DNA of 43,288 bases from Phycisphaerales bacterium (GTDB taxonomy: Bacteria; Planctomycetota; Phycisphaerae; Phycisphaerales; UBA1924): assembly GCA_016741915.1 (NCBI GenBank), contig JACVCS010000026.1, positions 1 to 43,288 of the forward strand, read 5' to 3'. The notes beneath the pieces were generated by a model, which was not told the DNA's origin, made no database searches, and was given only the letters and a program-made list of their open reading frames with translations. Positions 19,656 to 28,250 of the stretch are shown in pieces; within the stretch, counting starts at the first letter, position 1; the number at the start of each line of letters is the position of its first letter. The position numbers and the translations under genes were made by a program.

Positions 19656-20193
19656 AACACGAACAAACCGCATCAAATCGTTCAGAAATGAACAAAAATC
19701 AAGTCGTTGTGGGTGACTGTGTGAAGCCTTGACAAGCACACCCGCCCGTCGCTCGCGCGAACTCTTGATTGAACCCACCCCGGCGCTACGATTGATTGCC
19801 CCGCTTGCCGGTTGGCTTTTGCATGGCTTTCGTGCAGATCAAGCCCCGTGTTTGACCACGGTGATGCGAGGCTCTATGGCCGACGAATCCTCATCTTCAA
19901 GCGACGATGACGACGACGAGTCGCGTACCGCGCTCGCCGCGCCGCGTTCACCGCGGCGGCGTTGATCGGGCCCGACCGATCTCGCCCCGAGCATCGACGA
20001 ACCGCCTTTCGAGCCCAAGTTCACCATCCCGCCGCCCGGGCCTTTGTCGGCCCTCGCAGCGGTTGGTCAGTCAACCCAGCCCCTCGCGTCCCCTAAGGGC
20101 CTCGTGCGGGCAGAACAGTTCGATTCGAAACACGCACCGCCTGCCCGGAGCATCCCCGGAACACCAGGCACCAGTCAGGACAGGAAACACCCC
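19656..20193 (+). other. 538-base region before fusA: promoter and long leader
   Basis: No convincing gene. It holds a small GTTCA-GAAA-TGAAC hairpin (19680-19693), a candidate promoter at 19765-19792, and a 29-codon Ser/Asp-rich reading frame at 19876-19965 (ATG, then SSSSS and DDDDD). After that stop the frame stays open and in register with fusA up to its ATG. A leader of about 400 bases is long for fusA and may be regulatory. Confidence 0.5.
19765..19792 (+). promoter_or_regulatory. Candidate fusA promoter
   Basis: TTGATT (19765-19770) and TACGAT (19787-19792) are separated by 16 bases, each 4-5 of 6 matches to the sigma-70 consensus. It is the best pair seen in the gap and would leave a ~395-base leader before fusA. 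A nearby TTGACA at 19728 has no partner. Confidence 0.35.
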
Positions 20194-22314
20194 ATGGCAA
20201 CCGACCTTTCCCACATCCGTAACATCGGCATCTGCGCCCACATCGACGCGGGCAAGACCACCGTCTCCGAACGCATCCTCTACTACACCGGCAAGACCTA
20301 CAAGATCGGTGAAGTCCACGAAGGCACCGCCACCATGGACTTCCTCCAGGAAGAGCAGGAGCGTGGCATCACCATCCAGTCCGCCGCGACGACCTGTCCG
20401 TGGGAGAAGGACGGGCGCGAGTACAAGATCAACCTCATCGACACCCCCGGGCACGTGGACTTCACCATCGAAGTCGAGCGCTCACTCCGCGTCCTCGACG
20501 GCGCGGTGGCGGTCTTCGACGGCAAGGAAGGCGTTGAGGCCCAGTCCGAAACCGTCTGGCGTCAGGCCGACCGTTACGGCGTCCCTCGCCTCTGCTTCGT
20601 CAACAAGATGGACAAGATCGGCGCCGACTTCGACTTCTGCATGAAGACGATCAAGACGCGCCTGGGCGCCAACGGCATCGCCATCCAGTACCCCATCGGC
20701 CGCGGGCACGAGCTCGAAGGCATCATCGACCTCGTCGAGATGAAGGCCGACTACTACATCCCCGACGACAAGGGCGCCACCGTCGTCCAGAAGGAAATCC
20801 CCGCCGACTGGCTCGAGACGGCCAAGAAGTGGCGTCAGGAAATGATCGAGAAGGTCGCCGAACTCGACGACCACCTCATGGAGAAGTACCTCAACGGCGT
20901 CGAGCCCACGGTCCCCGAGATCAAGGCCGCCCTGCGCAAGGGCGTGGTCGAGAAGCGCTGCTTCCCGGTCCTCGCCGGTGCCGCGCTGAAGAACGTCGGC
21001 GTGCAGAAGGTCCTCGACTGCGTCATCGACTACCTCCCCAACCCCGCTGAGAAGTCGCAGGTCGAAGGCACCGACCCGCGCGACAAGAACGCCAAGATGA
21101 CCCGCCCGCACGACAACGCCGCCCCCTTCTCGGCGCTGGTCTTCAAGGTCGTCGCCGACCAGCACGGCGACCTGACCTACATGCGCATTTACTCCGGCAA
21201 GCTCGGCAAGGGCCAGCGCGTCATCAACCCCGGCAACGGCAAGAAGGAACTCGCCTCGCGCATCTTCGAGATGCACGCCAAGGACCGCATCCCGCTCGAA
21301 GAGGCCACCGCGGGCAACATCGTCGCCGTCGTGGGTATCAAGGACTCCTACACCGGTGACACCCTCTGCGATCCGGACAACCAGATCGTCCTCGAACGCA
21401 TGACCTTCCCCGAGCCGGTCATCAGCATGTCCATCGAGCCCAAGACGCAGGCCGACCGTCAGAAGCTCGGCGACGCCCTGCTGACCATCCGCCGCGAGGA
21501 CCCGAGCTTCCGCTCGACCTACAACGAGGAAACCGGTCAGACCATCATCGCCGGCATGGGCGAGCTGCACCTGGAAATCATCCGCAACAAGCTCACCCGC
21601 GACATGAAGATCGGCGTCGAGGTCGGCAAGCCCCAGGTCGCCTACCGCGAAACCATCAGCCGTAAGGTCGAGGACATCCGCGGTCTGTTCAAGAAGCAGA
21701 CCGGTGGTCGCGGTCAGTTCGGTGACTGCACCATCAACCTCATGCCCTACTCCGCCGCTCAGGCCGCGGCCGACGAGATCGACTTCACCGATGCCGTCGC
21801 GTGGGAGAACAAGGTCGTCGGCGGCTCGATCCCGAAGGAGTTCATCCCCTCCGTTGAATACGGCGTGCGCCAGGCGGCCCTCTCGGGCGTCATCAGCGGC
21901 TTCCCGCTGATCAACATCAAGGTCGAACTCACCGACGGCAGCAGCCACGCCGTCGACTCGTCGCAGGTCGCCTTCGAACAGGCCGGCCGCCTCGCGCTGC
22001 AGGAAGCCGTGCAGAAGGCCGGCCCCGTGCTGCTCGAGCCGGTGATGAAGGTCGTCGTCACGGTCCCCGAAGAGTACTTCGGCGCCGTCACCGGCGACAT
22101 CTCCAGCCGTCGCGGCATGATCGTCGAGCAGGAAGACCGCGGCGTCGTGAAGCTGGTGACCTGTGAAGTCCCGCTGAGCGAGATGTTCGGGTACACCACC
22201 ACGCTGCGTTCGCTCAGCCAGGGCCGCGCCAGCAACACGATGGAGTTCCTCGAGTACCGCCCCATGCCGCGGAACCTGCAGGACGAAGTCATCAAGGCCG
22301 GCGCGAAGAGCTAA
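20194..22314 (+). CDS. fusA: Translation elongation factor G
   Basis: EF-G is the GTPase that drives ribosomal translocation. It has 706 residues, a normal length. G motifs: AHIDAGKTT (G1), the G2 Thr in [18 protein letters not shown] (G3), NKMD (G4). Domain II, III (MGELHLEI) and IV (GGRGQFGDC) blocks are recognisable, and the C-terminal domain carries RGMI and [12 protein letters not shown]. The ATG at 20194 has AGGAAA upstream and starts [18 protein letters not shown] as in other EF-Gs. The open frame further upstream (to 20044) was not included. It stands alone, not next to rpsG/rpsL/tuf. Confidence 0.99.
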   Translation: MATDLSHIRNIGICAHIDAGKTTVSERILYYTGKTYKIGEVHEGTATMDFLQEEQERGITIQSAATTCPWEKDGREYKINLIDTPGHVDFTIEVERSLRVLDGAVAVFDGKEGVEAQSETVWRQADRYGVPRLCFVNKMDKIGADFDFCMKTIKTRLGANGIAIQYPIGRGHELEGIIDLVEMKADYYIPDDKGATVVQKEIPADWLETAKKWRQEMIEKVAELDDHLMEKYLNGVEPTVPEIKAALRKGVVEKRCFPVLAGAALKNVGVQKVLDCVIDYLPNPAEKSQVEGTDPRDKNAKMTRPHDNAAPFSALVFKVVADQHGDLTYMRIYSGKLGKGQRVINPGNGKKELASRIFEMHAKDRIPLEEATAGNIVAVVGIKDSYTGDTLCDPDNQIVLERMTFPEPVISMSIEPKTQADRQKLGDALLTIRREDPSFRSTYNEETGQTIIAGMGELHLEIIRNKLTRDMKIGVEVGKPQVAYRETISRKVEDIRGLFKKQTGGRGQFGDCTINLMPYSAAQAAADEIDFTDAVAWENKVVGGSIPKEFIPSVEYGVRQAALSGVISGFPLINIKVELTDGSSHAVDSSQVAFEQAGRLALQEAVQKAGPVLLEPVMKVVVTVPEEYFGAVTGDISSRRGMIVEQEDRGVVKLVTCEVPLSEMFGYTTTLRSLSQGRASNTMEFLEYRPMPRNLQDEVIKAGAKS

Positions 22315-22370
22315 GGCTCACACGCTCGACCAACCCCGCAACCTTGCGTTGCTCGCCCACTGCCAACACA

Positions 22371-22399
22371 AAGGCCCGACCTCACGGTCGGGCCTTTTT
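22371..22399 (+). terminator. Intrinsic terminator after fusA
   Basis: Perfect 11-bp stem, AAGGCCCGACC (22371-22381) with GGTCGGGCCTT (22386-22396), a TCAC loop, then TTTTTC TTTTC. It is a textbook rho-independent terminator 57 bases after fusA. The opposite strand also has a T-rich side and could end rlmN. Confidence 0.93.
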
Positions 22400-22450
22400 C
22401 TTTTCTTGGTTGCGAACCGACGATTCCCCCAAAGACGAAGCAAAGACCGC

Positions 22451-23686
22451 TCACTTCGCCTTCGGCCCGGTCTCATGCCGAAGCTGCCCGCACGCCGCGG
22501 CGATATCGCGCCCGCGGCTCGCCCGGATATGGCTGTTCACCCCGCGCGCATCGAGGATCTTCTGGAACCGCAGCACATCGTCCGTCCGCGGGCGATTGAA
22601 CGGCATCCCCGCCACCTCGTTATAGCGGATCAGGTTCACATTCGCCCGAAGCGACTTCGCCAGGCTCGCCAGCTTCTCCGCGTGCTCGCCGCGGTCGTTG
22701 ATCTCACGCAAGAGCGTGTACTCCAGCGTGATCTCGCGCCCCGTCTTGCGGAACCACTTGTCGCACGCGTCGAGCAGTTCATCGATCGTCGTGTAGTTCG
22801 CCCACGGGATCAGCGATCGTCGGATCTCGTCCGTCGGCGCGTGCAGTGAGAGTGCCAGCGTCACGGGCAGTTCAAGCTCCTCCGCCAGCTTCTCGATCGC
22901 CTTGGGCAGCCCCACCGTCGAGATCGTCACCTTCCGCGCGCTGATCCCCAGCCCCCACAGCGAGCAGATCACCCGGATCGCCCCGATGACGTTCTGCATG
23001 TTGCTCAGCGGCTCGCCCATCCCCATGAACACCACGTTGCTGATGCGTGATACGCCGTCGAGCCGCCCCAGCCGCCAGACCTGTTCGACGATCCGCCCGG
23101 CGCTCAGGTTCCCCTCCAGCCCGCCGATCCCCGACGCACAGAACTTGCACCCCACGGGGCAACCGACCTGCGAAGAGATGCACGCCGTGCGCCGGCGGAC
23201 GGGCTTGCCCTCGTCGTCGGTCGCGTCGACGGGGATCATTACGCACTCGGTCTGGCGAGAGGGATCGAGCACGACGCCGACGCCCGCGCCGTCGCTTGCT
23301 TGACCCTGCCCAAGGACGTTCAGACTCACGCCGCCGTCGCTTCGCACCGCGTCGGTTGAATCCGCTTCACCCGTGATCGAAGTCTGCACATCCGAGATTC
23401 GCTGCCCCTGATCGTCAAACTCGTCCCACTGCACCAGCAGTTTCTTCGTCCCGTCGCTGGCGGCCTTGCTCGCCACCGTCTGCCCCGAGAGAAAGACCAT
23501 CTCCGCCGAGAGCAGATCGCGGTCACGCTTGGAGAGGCTGGTCATCTGCGCCGGATCGGCGACGCCCTTCTGATAAACCCACTCAAGTATCTGCTTGGCG
23601 CGAAAGCCCGCCATGCCGCGCTGCGTGCACCACGCCGCGAGGGTTTCGGGGTTGAACTCAAAGATGTGGTCGCGTGGGTGTTGCAT
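22451..23686 (-). CDS. rlmN: Dual-specificity RNA methyltransferase RlmN (A2503 C2)
   Basis: A radical SAM enzyme that methylates C2 of A2503 in 23S rRNA and A37 of some tRNAs. The cluster motif CPVGCKFC (C-x3-C-x2-C) sits after RRTACISSQVG. Other family blocks are NVVFMGMGEPLSN, VTISTVGLPKAI, LSLHAPTDEIRRSLIP and EYTLLREINDRGEHA; the catalytic C-terminal Cys lies in AAACGQLR. The protein is long (411 residues from the ATG at 23686; another ATG at 23716) because of a Gly/Ser/Asp-rich insert of ~55 residues between DGTKKLLVQW and the TECVMIPVDA strand just before the cluster. Confidence 0.96.
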   Translation of the reverse strand: MQHPRDHIFEFNPETLAAWCTQRGMAGFRAKQILEWVYQKGVADPAQMTSLSKRDRDLLSAEMVFLSGQTVASKAASDGTKKLLVQWDEFDDQGQRISDVQTSITGEADSTDAVRSDGGVSLNVLGQGQASDGAGVGVVLDPSRQTECVMIPVDATDDEGKPVRRRTACISSQVGCPVGCKFCASGIGGLEGNLSAGRIVEQVWRLGRLDGVSRISNVVFMGMGEPLSNMQNVIGAIRVICSLWGLGISARKVTISTVGLPKAIEKLAEELELPVTLALSLHAPTDEIRRSLIPWANYTTIDELLDACDKWFRKTGREITLEYTLLREINDRGEHAEKLASLAKSLRANVNLIRYNEVAGMPFNRPRTDDVLRFQKILDARGVNSHIRASRGRDIAAACGQLRHETGPKAK

Positions 23687-23786
23687 GGTGCTCTGGGCGT
23701 GTTTGTGTCTATCCATTCAACTTTAGTCGCCCCGGAGGATCAACCCGTTCGCTCCAGCACGGAATCCTCAAGATGAGCCGACCAAC

Positions 23787-23818
23787 GAAAAACGCCCGCG
23801 AGGATCGCTCGCGGGCGT
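23787..23818 (-). terminator. Intrinsic terminator after the metalloprotease gene
   Basis: An 11-bp stem (ACGCCCGCGAG at 23792-23802, CTCGCGGGCGT at 23808-23818) with a GATCG loop. Read on the - strand it is followed by TTTTTCG. It lies 42 bases past the protease stop. Confidence 0.88.
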
Positions 23819-23859
23819 CGTGTGTTGCGCGGTCGTTCGTGCCTGAGCCCGAGAAGTGA

Positions 23860-26800
23860 TCAGCCGCAGGGCAGGAAGAAGTTGTTGAAGAACGCGTTGT
23901 AGTCGCCTTCGTTGACGCCGTTGTTCGGGTTGCCGGGGACGGGCGGCGCGTTGCCCTGATCGTCGGCGATATCGCAGTACGAAGCGCCGATGAAGAAGCC
24001 GTTGAAGAACGCGTTGTAATCACCCTCGTTGTTGCCCGAGTTGGGAACGCCCACCACCGGCGGCGCGTTGCCCTGATCGTCCGCGATATCCGCCGGGTTG
24101 CACTGACCCGCGCCGGGCGGCGTGCACACCCCGCCCGTCCGGGGCTTCAACTGCAGCGTCCAATCGCGGATCGTGCCGGTTGTGCCGGTGCGAAGGTCCG
24201 CGACCGTCAGCGTCCACGTCCCGCTGCCGGGCTCGCCGATGAACTCGCGCAGATCGCCCGCCGAGAGACGGAACCCGCCGAAGGAGCCAACGCCCGAGAT
24301 GTTCTGAATCGCGGGTGTGATGCTGTTGCTCACCAGTGAAAGATCGCTCGTCAGCGTGAGTTGGCAGAAGTTGTTCTCACCGTTGCCGAAGAGCCCGCTG
24401 GTGATCGCCCCGCCGGAGACCTGCGCCCCGGGCGTGTGCATCAGCGGCACGCGCGTGCCCGATGGGCTCGTCAGCCACATCGCAAGCTGCCCGACGCGGT
24501 CGTGGTTCAAACCAACGGTCGTCGACGCCGCGTTGCCCGAGCAGGTCGAGCCGCCGATGAAGACGCGGACATCGCCGACGATGCCGAAGCCCGCGACGTT
24601 CACGGGCAGGTCAACGCCCGCGGGGTCGCCGTCGGGGATGGCCGTGGCGCCGGTGAACGTCGTGCTGACGGTCGGTCCGACACCGGTGGGGCTGCCGGTG
24701 GGGATGGTGTAATCGATGACCGAGGTCGTGCCGCTGGCCGTGACGGTCAGCCGCAACTGCACCGGTGCGCCGCACGGGTGCGCGGGCCCGACGCTGATGC
24801 GGTAGAGGGGGTTGTTGTTCGCCGTTGCGTTGCCCGACACCGAGCCGTAGCTGGCGTTCGTCACACTCACGCTGACCGTGGGCGTCAGCGAGCTGAGCAC
24901 GCCCGTGACCGACGAGGCAAAGCTGCTGGTCATGTTGCGGATCGGAAGCGTGAGCTGCACGGCCGACTCGCCCGGCTCGATGATGCTGTTGCTGTTGCCG
25001 TTGCCCGAGGTGTCGTTGACGGTGAACGAACCCGTGCCGTCAAAGAGAATGCCGTTGGCGTTGCCGCCGGTGGTGATGGTGAACCGGCTCTTGGAGATGT
25101 TGTAGAACGGGCTCTCGACGCCCTCGATGCGGATGCGGGCGTTTGTGGTGGAGACGTTGGGCAGGACCACTGCCGCCGAGCCCGTGTTGGGCGTGCTGTT
25201 CAGCAGCACGGTGGGGAAGGTCGCGCCGTTGTCGGTTGAGAGCAGGATCTTGACGTTGTTGCAACTGATCGGCGCAACGTTCGTCCCCGCGGGGTTCCAG
25301 CGGATGAGTGTCGCGCCGCTGAGCGACACCGATGTGCTGGGGAACGTGACCTCGAACGGACCGGCCGTGCCCAGCACGCGCAGCGTCGTGTTCGCAACCG
25401 CCACACCCGAAGCCCCCGAGACGCCGTCACGCACCGTGCACCGCATGCGGATCAGCCGAGTCGTCGTGGGCAAGATCTCACCGGGCGAGCTCCCCGCGAT
25501 CAAACTCGCAACCGTCGGGATGTCGCGCCGCGGGCTGCTGCTCGGCGCCCGACTGCGGAACAGCGGGCTCGAACCCGTATCAAACTCGTTCAGCGACGTC
25601 TGCACCGAGTTGTCCAGCGCTTCCCACGAGTACGTCAGCGTGTCCCCGTCCGGGTCGTTGCCCGTCGCCACCAGCGTCAGCGGCGTGTTCGCCGGCACCA
25701 CATACTGCGTTGCCCCGATGGTCACCGTGGGGAGCTGGTTCCCGGGCGAATCCTGCACCGAGCAGGTGCCGCTGGAAGATGCGTAGTTGTTGATCCGATC
25801 CAGGCACCCCGCGTGGAAGAACGGGTCGCGCGTCCCGGTGAAGTTGTCCCCCGAGGTGCACGAACCGGCGTACGACATGATCGTCGAACCGCCGCCGGGC
25901 TCCATCGCGTTCGAACCGCCCCACTGGCCGCTGGTGCAACTGTTCCCCTTGCCGTTCCAGGAGTGGGGGGAGTTGAACTGGTGCCCGATCTCGTGCGCAA
26001 CCGTCAGCGTCGTCGACGGCGCCGAGGCGCCGCCGCCGAACGGACCAAAGTTCGCGCTCACCCCGCGCCCCTTGCTCCCCGTGGTGCACACCACGCCCAG
26101 GCTCGCCACGCCGCCGCCGGTGGTCGCGAATACGTGCCCGATGTCGTAGTTCCCGCTCCCGATCACCGAATCGAGGTTGTTCTGGTTCTCCGTCAACATC
26201 GCAATCGAGTCGTCGTTGCTGTACGGGTCCGACGCCGCGTTGGTGTACATCAGCAGGTTGTTGTTCGCCACCAGCGTCAACCGGATCGCCAGCTCGGTCT
26301 CATAAATCTGCGTCGTGCGGTTCATCGCCGTCACCACGGCCGAGAGCGCCGAGGCCGCCGTCCCGCCGTAGAACGCCGTGAACTCCCCCGTCGCTGCCAC
26401 CGCCACGCGGTACGTGCGCCGAACCACCGGCGTCCCCGTCCCCTGAATCTCCGAAATCTCCTCCATCGGCACGCCCGTGTCGTCCGTCACCCGGCAGCCA
26501 ACATCCACCCCCGGCACGTCCTTCGCGTGATACGACGCGTAGTGCGTGATATCCCCGCGCGTGTACGGATCAATGCACACCCACATCCCCTCAGGCCCAA
26601 GGATCTGCGCGTGGAACCCCTCAGGGGTCAGATCCATCCGCAGGTTCACCTTCGCGTCGCCTCGATCAACCCCGCGGTACGTCCGGATCAGAGGGTACTG
26701 CGCCTGCAACTCGGGGGCCATCACCGGCGCTTCGACGATGTCGAACGTCCGCATCGTCCCATCGGGCATCGGCAGTTGGATGCTCGTCGGTCGCCCCGCC

Positions 26801-27036
26801 GCCACGCTTCCTTCCAAGGGTGTCCGCGCCAGGTGCTTGCGGGCCTTGTCAAAATCGAGTTTCACCGCGGCGTACTTCGTCGGGCGCACCCACGCCCCGC
26901 CGTCGCGAACCTCCTGAGGCATCTTGTCCAGCACCGTAAACAAACCGTCCGAACGGACCGCCTGCCCAAAGGCCCCCGAGCCGGTCGAAACAAAGGCCAC
27001 CAGCGCCGCCGCATGGAAGAAAGAAGAATTCAGCAT
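23860..27036 (-). CDS. Exported reprolysin-like metalloprotease with P domain and tandem dockerin-like tail
   Basis: The 1058-residue chain starts with a signal peptide (about 1-25, ending GAFGQA). A propeptide-like region leads to a zinc protease domain (~205-430) with HEIGHQFNSPH (H-E-x2-H-x5-H, where the usual Gly spacing is altered) and a Met-turn IMSYAGSC, as in M12B/M43-type metzincins. Ig-like segments follow, then a proprotein-convertase P domain (about 810-960; IPDGDPAG, VRVFIGGS, LREFIGEPGSGTW). The tail has two near-identical repeats, each with DIADDQGNAPPV and then EGDYNAFFN, resembling the 'GC-type dockerin' of Phycisphaerae. It is likely secreted and surface-anchored. The ATG has GATACT 8 bases upstream and no Shine-Dalgarno. 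Confidence 0.88.
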   Translation of the reverse strand: MLNSSFFHAAALVAFVSTGSGAFGQAVRSDGLFTVLDKMPQEVRDGGAWVRPTKYAAVKLDFDKARKHLARTPLEGSVAAGRPTSIQLPMPDGTMRTFDIVEAPVMAPELQAQYPLIRTYRGVDRGDAKVNLRMDLTPEGFHAQILGPEGMWVCIDPYTRGDITHYASYHAKDVPGVDVGCRVTDDTGVPMEEISEIQGTGTPVVRRTYRVAVAATGEFTAFYGGTAASALSAVVTAMNRTTQIYETELAIRLTLVANNNLLMYTNAASDPYSNDDSIAMLTENQNNLDSVIGSGNYDIGHVFATTGGGVASLGVVCTTGSKGRGVSANFGPFGGGASAPSTTLTVAHEIGHQFNSPHSWNGKGNSCTSGQWGGSNAMEPGGGSTIMSYAGSCTSGDNFTGTRDPFFHAGCLDRINNYASSSGTCSVQDSPGNQLPTVTIGATQYVVPANTPLTLVATGNDPDGDTLTYSWEALDNSVQTSLNEFDTGSSPLFRSRAPSSSPRRDIPTVASLIAGSSPGEILPTTTRLIRMRCTVRDGVSGASGVAVANTTLRVLGTAGPFEVTFPSTSVSLSGATLIRWNPAGTNVAPISCNNVKILLSTDNGATFPTVLLNSTPNTGSAAVVLPNVSTTNARIRIEGVESPFYNISKSRFTITTGGNANGILFDGTGSFTVNDTSGNGNSNSIIEPGESAVQLTLPIRNMTSSFASSVTGVLSSLTPTVSVSVTNASYGSVSGNATANNNPLYRISVGPAHPCGAPVQLRLTVTASGTTSVIDYTIPTGSPTGVGPTVSTTFTGATAIPDGDPAGVDLPVNVAGFGIVGDVRVFIGGSTCSGNAASTTVGLNHDRVGQLAMWLTSPSGTRVPLMHTPGAQVSGGAITSGLFGNGENNFCQLTLTSDLSLVSNSITPAIQNISGVGSFGGFRLSAGDLREFIGEPGSGTWTLTVADLRTGTTGTIRDWTLQLKPRTGGVCTPPGAGQCNPADIADDQGNAPPVVGVPNSGNNEGDYNAFFNGFFIGASYCDIADDQGNAPPVPGNPNNGVNEGDYNAFFNNFFLPCG
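23866..24114 (-). repeat. Two direct repeats encoding the protease C-terminal tail
   Basis: Bases ~23880-23985 and ~23997-24102 carry two copies of a ~117-base unit coding for DIADDQGNAPPV, a 6-7 residue Gly/Asn/Pro linker, then N-x-G-DYNAFFN-x-FF. The unit begins with Cys (CNPADI; CDIADD) and a Cys ends the chain. They look like a recent in-frame duplication, since the DNA itself is closely similar. Confidence 0.85.
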
Positions 27037-27444
27037 GGTCGTTCAGTATCCCTCATTCCGGATGTTTGGGCGAGTGATTTCGGTAACCAAAGTTCGGGTC
27101 ATTCCCGGGCGTGGTTCCTCAGAACTCTCCCCCAGGTCGCGAATACCCCGGATTCTGCTCATGGGCCTCAGTAAAAACCCTGTACAGCCGGTACCCCGCA
27201 ACCCACGAAACGCACGATCGTCCGAGAAAGTGAGCAGATCCCGCATACATCCCGCATCATCCCGCGTTCATCCGGCATCCAAGCGATTCGATGCGTTTGC
27301 CCCTTCGCCGACGGTCAACCGTCCGCACGCACAGGAAACCCCCGTACCTGCGGAGATTCCTTGCCCACTATGCTCTTTCTGCGTGAATGCACCGCGGGTC
27401 ACCGCACGCGGGCCGATGGTTCCGATCTTTCAGGAGTTTTGATT
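27037..27444. other. 408-base divergent intergenic region (protease / nitroreductase)
   Basis: No gene seen. It contains the upstream region of both divergent genes, a degenerate tandem repeat at 27240-27280, and a -10-like TATGCT at 27369-27374 without a good -35, which may serve the nitroreductase. Confidence 0.5.
27240..27280. repeat. Degenerate 10-11 base tandem repeat
   Basis: Four head-to-tail units: CCCGCATACAT, CCCGCATCAT, CCCGCGTTCAT, CCGGCATCC. The unit length changes between 9 and 11 bases. Function unknown. Confidence 0.6.
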
Positions 27445-28104
27445 ATGCAGAGCGTTTCCACATCGCAGCTTCTCGACAGCCTCAACTGGCGCTACGCCGT
27501 CAAGAAGTTCGACGCCAGCAAGAAGATCCCCGCCGACACCTGGAAGGCCCTTGAAAAGGCCCTGACCCTCTCCCCTTCAAGCTACGGCCTGCAGCCCTGG
27601 CGCTTCGTCATCGTCGACAACCCCCAGACCCGCGCCGCCCTGAGGGCCCACTCGTGGAACCAGGGCCAGATCACCGACGCCAGCCAACTGGTGGTCTTTT
27701 GCCGGAAGCTCGCCGTCACCCCGGAGGACGTTCAGGCCTATATCGACGACATCGCCAAAACCCGCGGCATCCCCGCCTCCGCCCTCGACGGCTACAAGGG
27801 CATGATGCTCGGCTCCATCACCAACCCCCAAACCCTCGGCGGCGGCACCGGGATGGACTCCTGGACCGCGCGCCAGTGCTACATCGCCCTGGGGGTCTTC
27901 CTCACCTCCGCCGCGGTGCTGGGCGTTGACGCCTGCCCCATGGAGGGCTTCGACCCCGCGAAGTACGACGAGATCCTGGGCCTGAAGTCGCAGGGCTACA
28001 CCGCCACGGTTGTCGCCACCGCGGGCTACCGTGCCAGCGACGACCCCACCGCGAACATGAAGAAGGTCCGCTTCTCGGTTGACCAGATCGTCAAGCACGT
28101 CTGA
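27445..28104 (+). CDS. Nitroreductase-family NAD(P)H oxidoreductase
   Basis: A 219-residue flavin (FMN) enzyme of the NfsB/YfkO type. Signs: RYAVKKFDASKKI near the N-terminus (R-x-x-x-x-F phosphate-binding Arg region), LSPSSYGLQPWRFVIVD (S-S-x-G-x-Q-P-W), the middle QCYIALGVFLTSAAVLGVDACPMEGF and the C-terminal VATAGYRASDDP. The natural substrate cannot be told from sequence; relatives reduce quinones, nitro groups or dihydropteridines. The ATG at 27445 has AGGAG 8 bases upstream; the frame is open to 27361 but that part is not protein-like. It ends in its own terminator and so is probably monocistronic. Confidence 0.93.
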   Translation: MQSVSTSQLLDSLNWRYAVKKFDASKKIPADTWKALEKALTLSPSSYGLQPWRFVIVDNPQTRAALRAHSWNQGQITDASQLVVFCRKLAVTPEDVQAYIDDIAKTRGIPASALDGYKGMMLGSITNPQTLGGGTGMDSWTARQCYIALGVFLTSAAVLGVDACPMEGFDPAKYDEILGLKSQGYTATVVATAGYRASDDPTANMKKVRFSVDQIVKHV

Positions 28105-28156
28105 GTTCGTCTGCACAGAACGGTCTCGCCCGGGATCATCGAACCGGCTTATCCTC

Positions 28157-28194
28157 GACGACGCGGCCATCAACGCCGCGTCGTCTTTGTTTTC
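28157..28194 (+). terminator. Intrinsic terminator after the nitroreductase gene
   Basis: Perfect 11-bp stem GACGACGCGGC (28157-28167) with GCCGCGTCGTC (28175-28185), loop CATCAAC, followed by TTTGTTTT. It sits between the nitroreductase stop and fbp. Confidence 0.88.
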
Positions 28195-28250
28195 GTGCAC
28201 ACCTTTCCCGCCTGCCGCCATTGAAGCGACTTTTTCAGGAGCAGCCGCGT

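Noticed and set aside
19728..19733. TTGACA box before fusA as a -35
   Set aside because: No -10-like sequence at 15-19 bases downstream.
20044..20193. Upstream extension of EF-G from a TTG
   Set aside because: The extra 50 residues match no EF-G; ATG 20194 has a ribosome site and the conserved N-terminus.
25813..27174. 453-codon + strand frame opposite the metalloprotease
   Set aside because: Arg/His-rich shadow; the protease frame has signal peptide and zinc motif.
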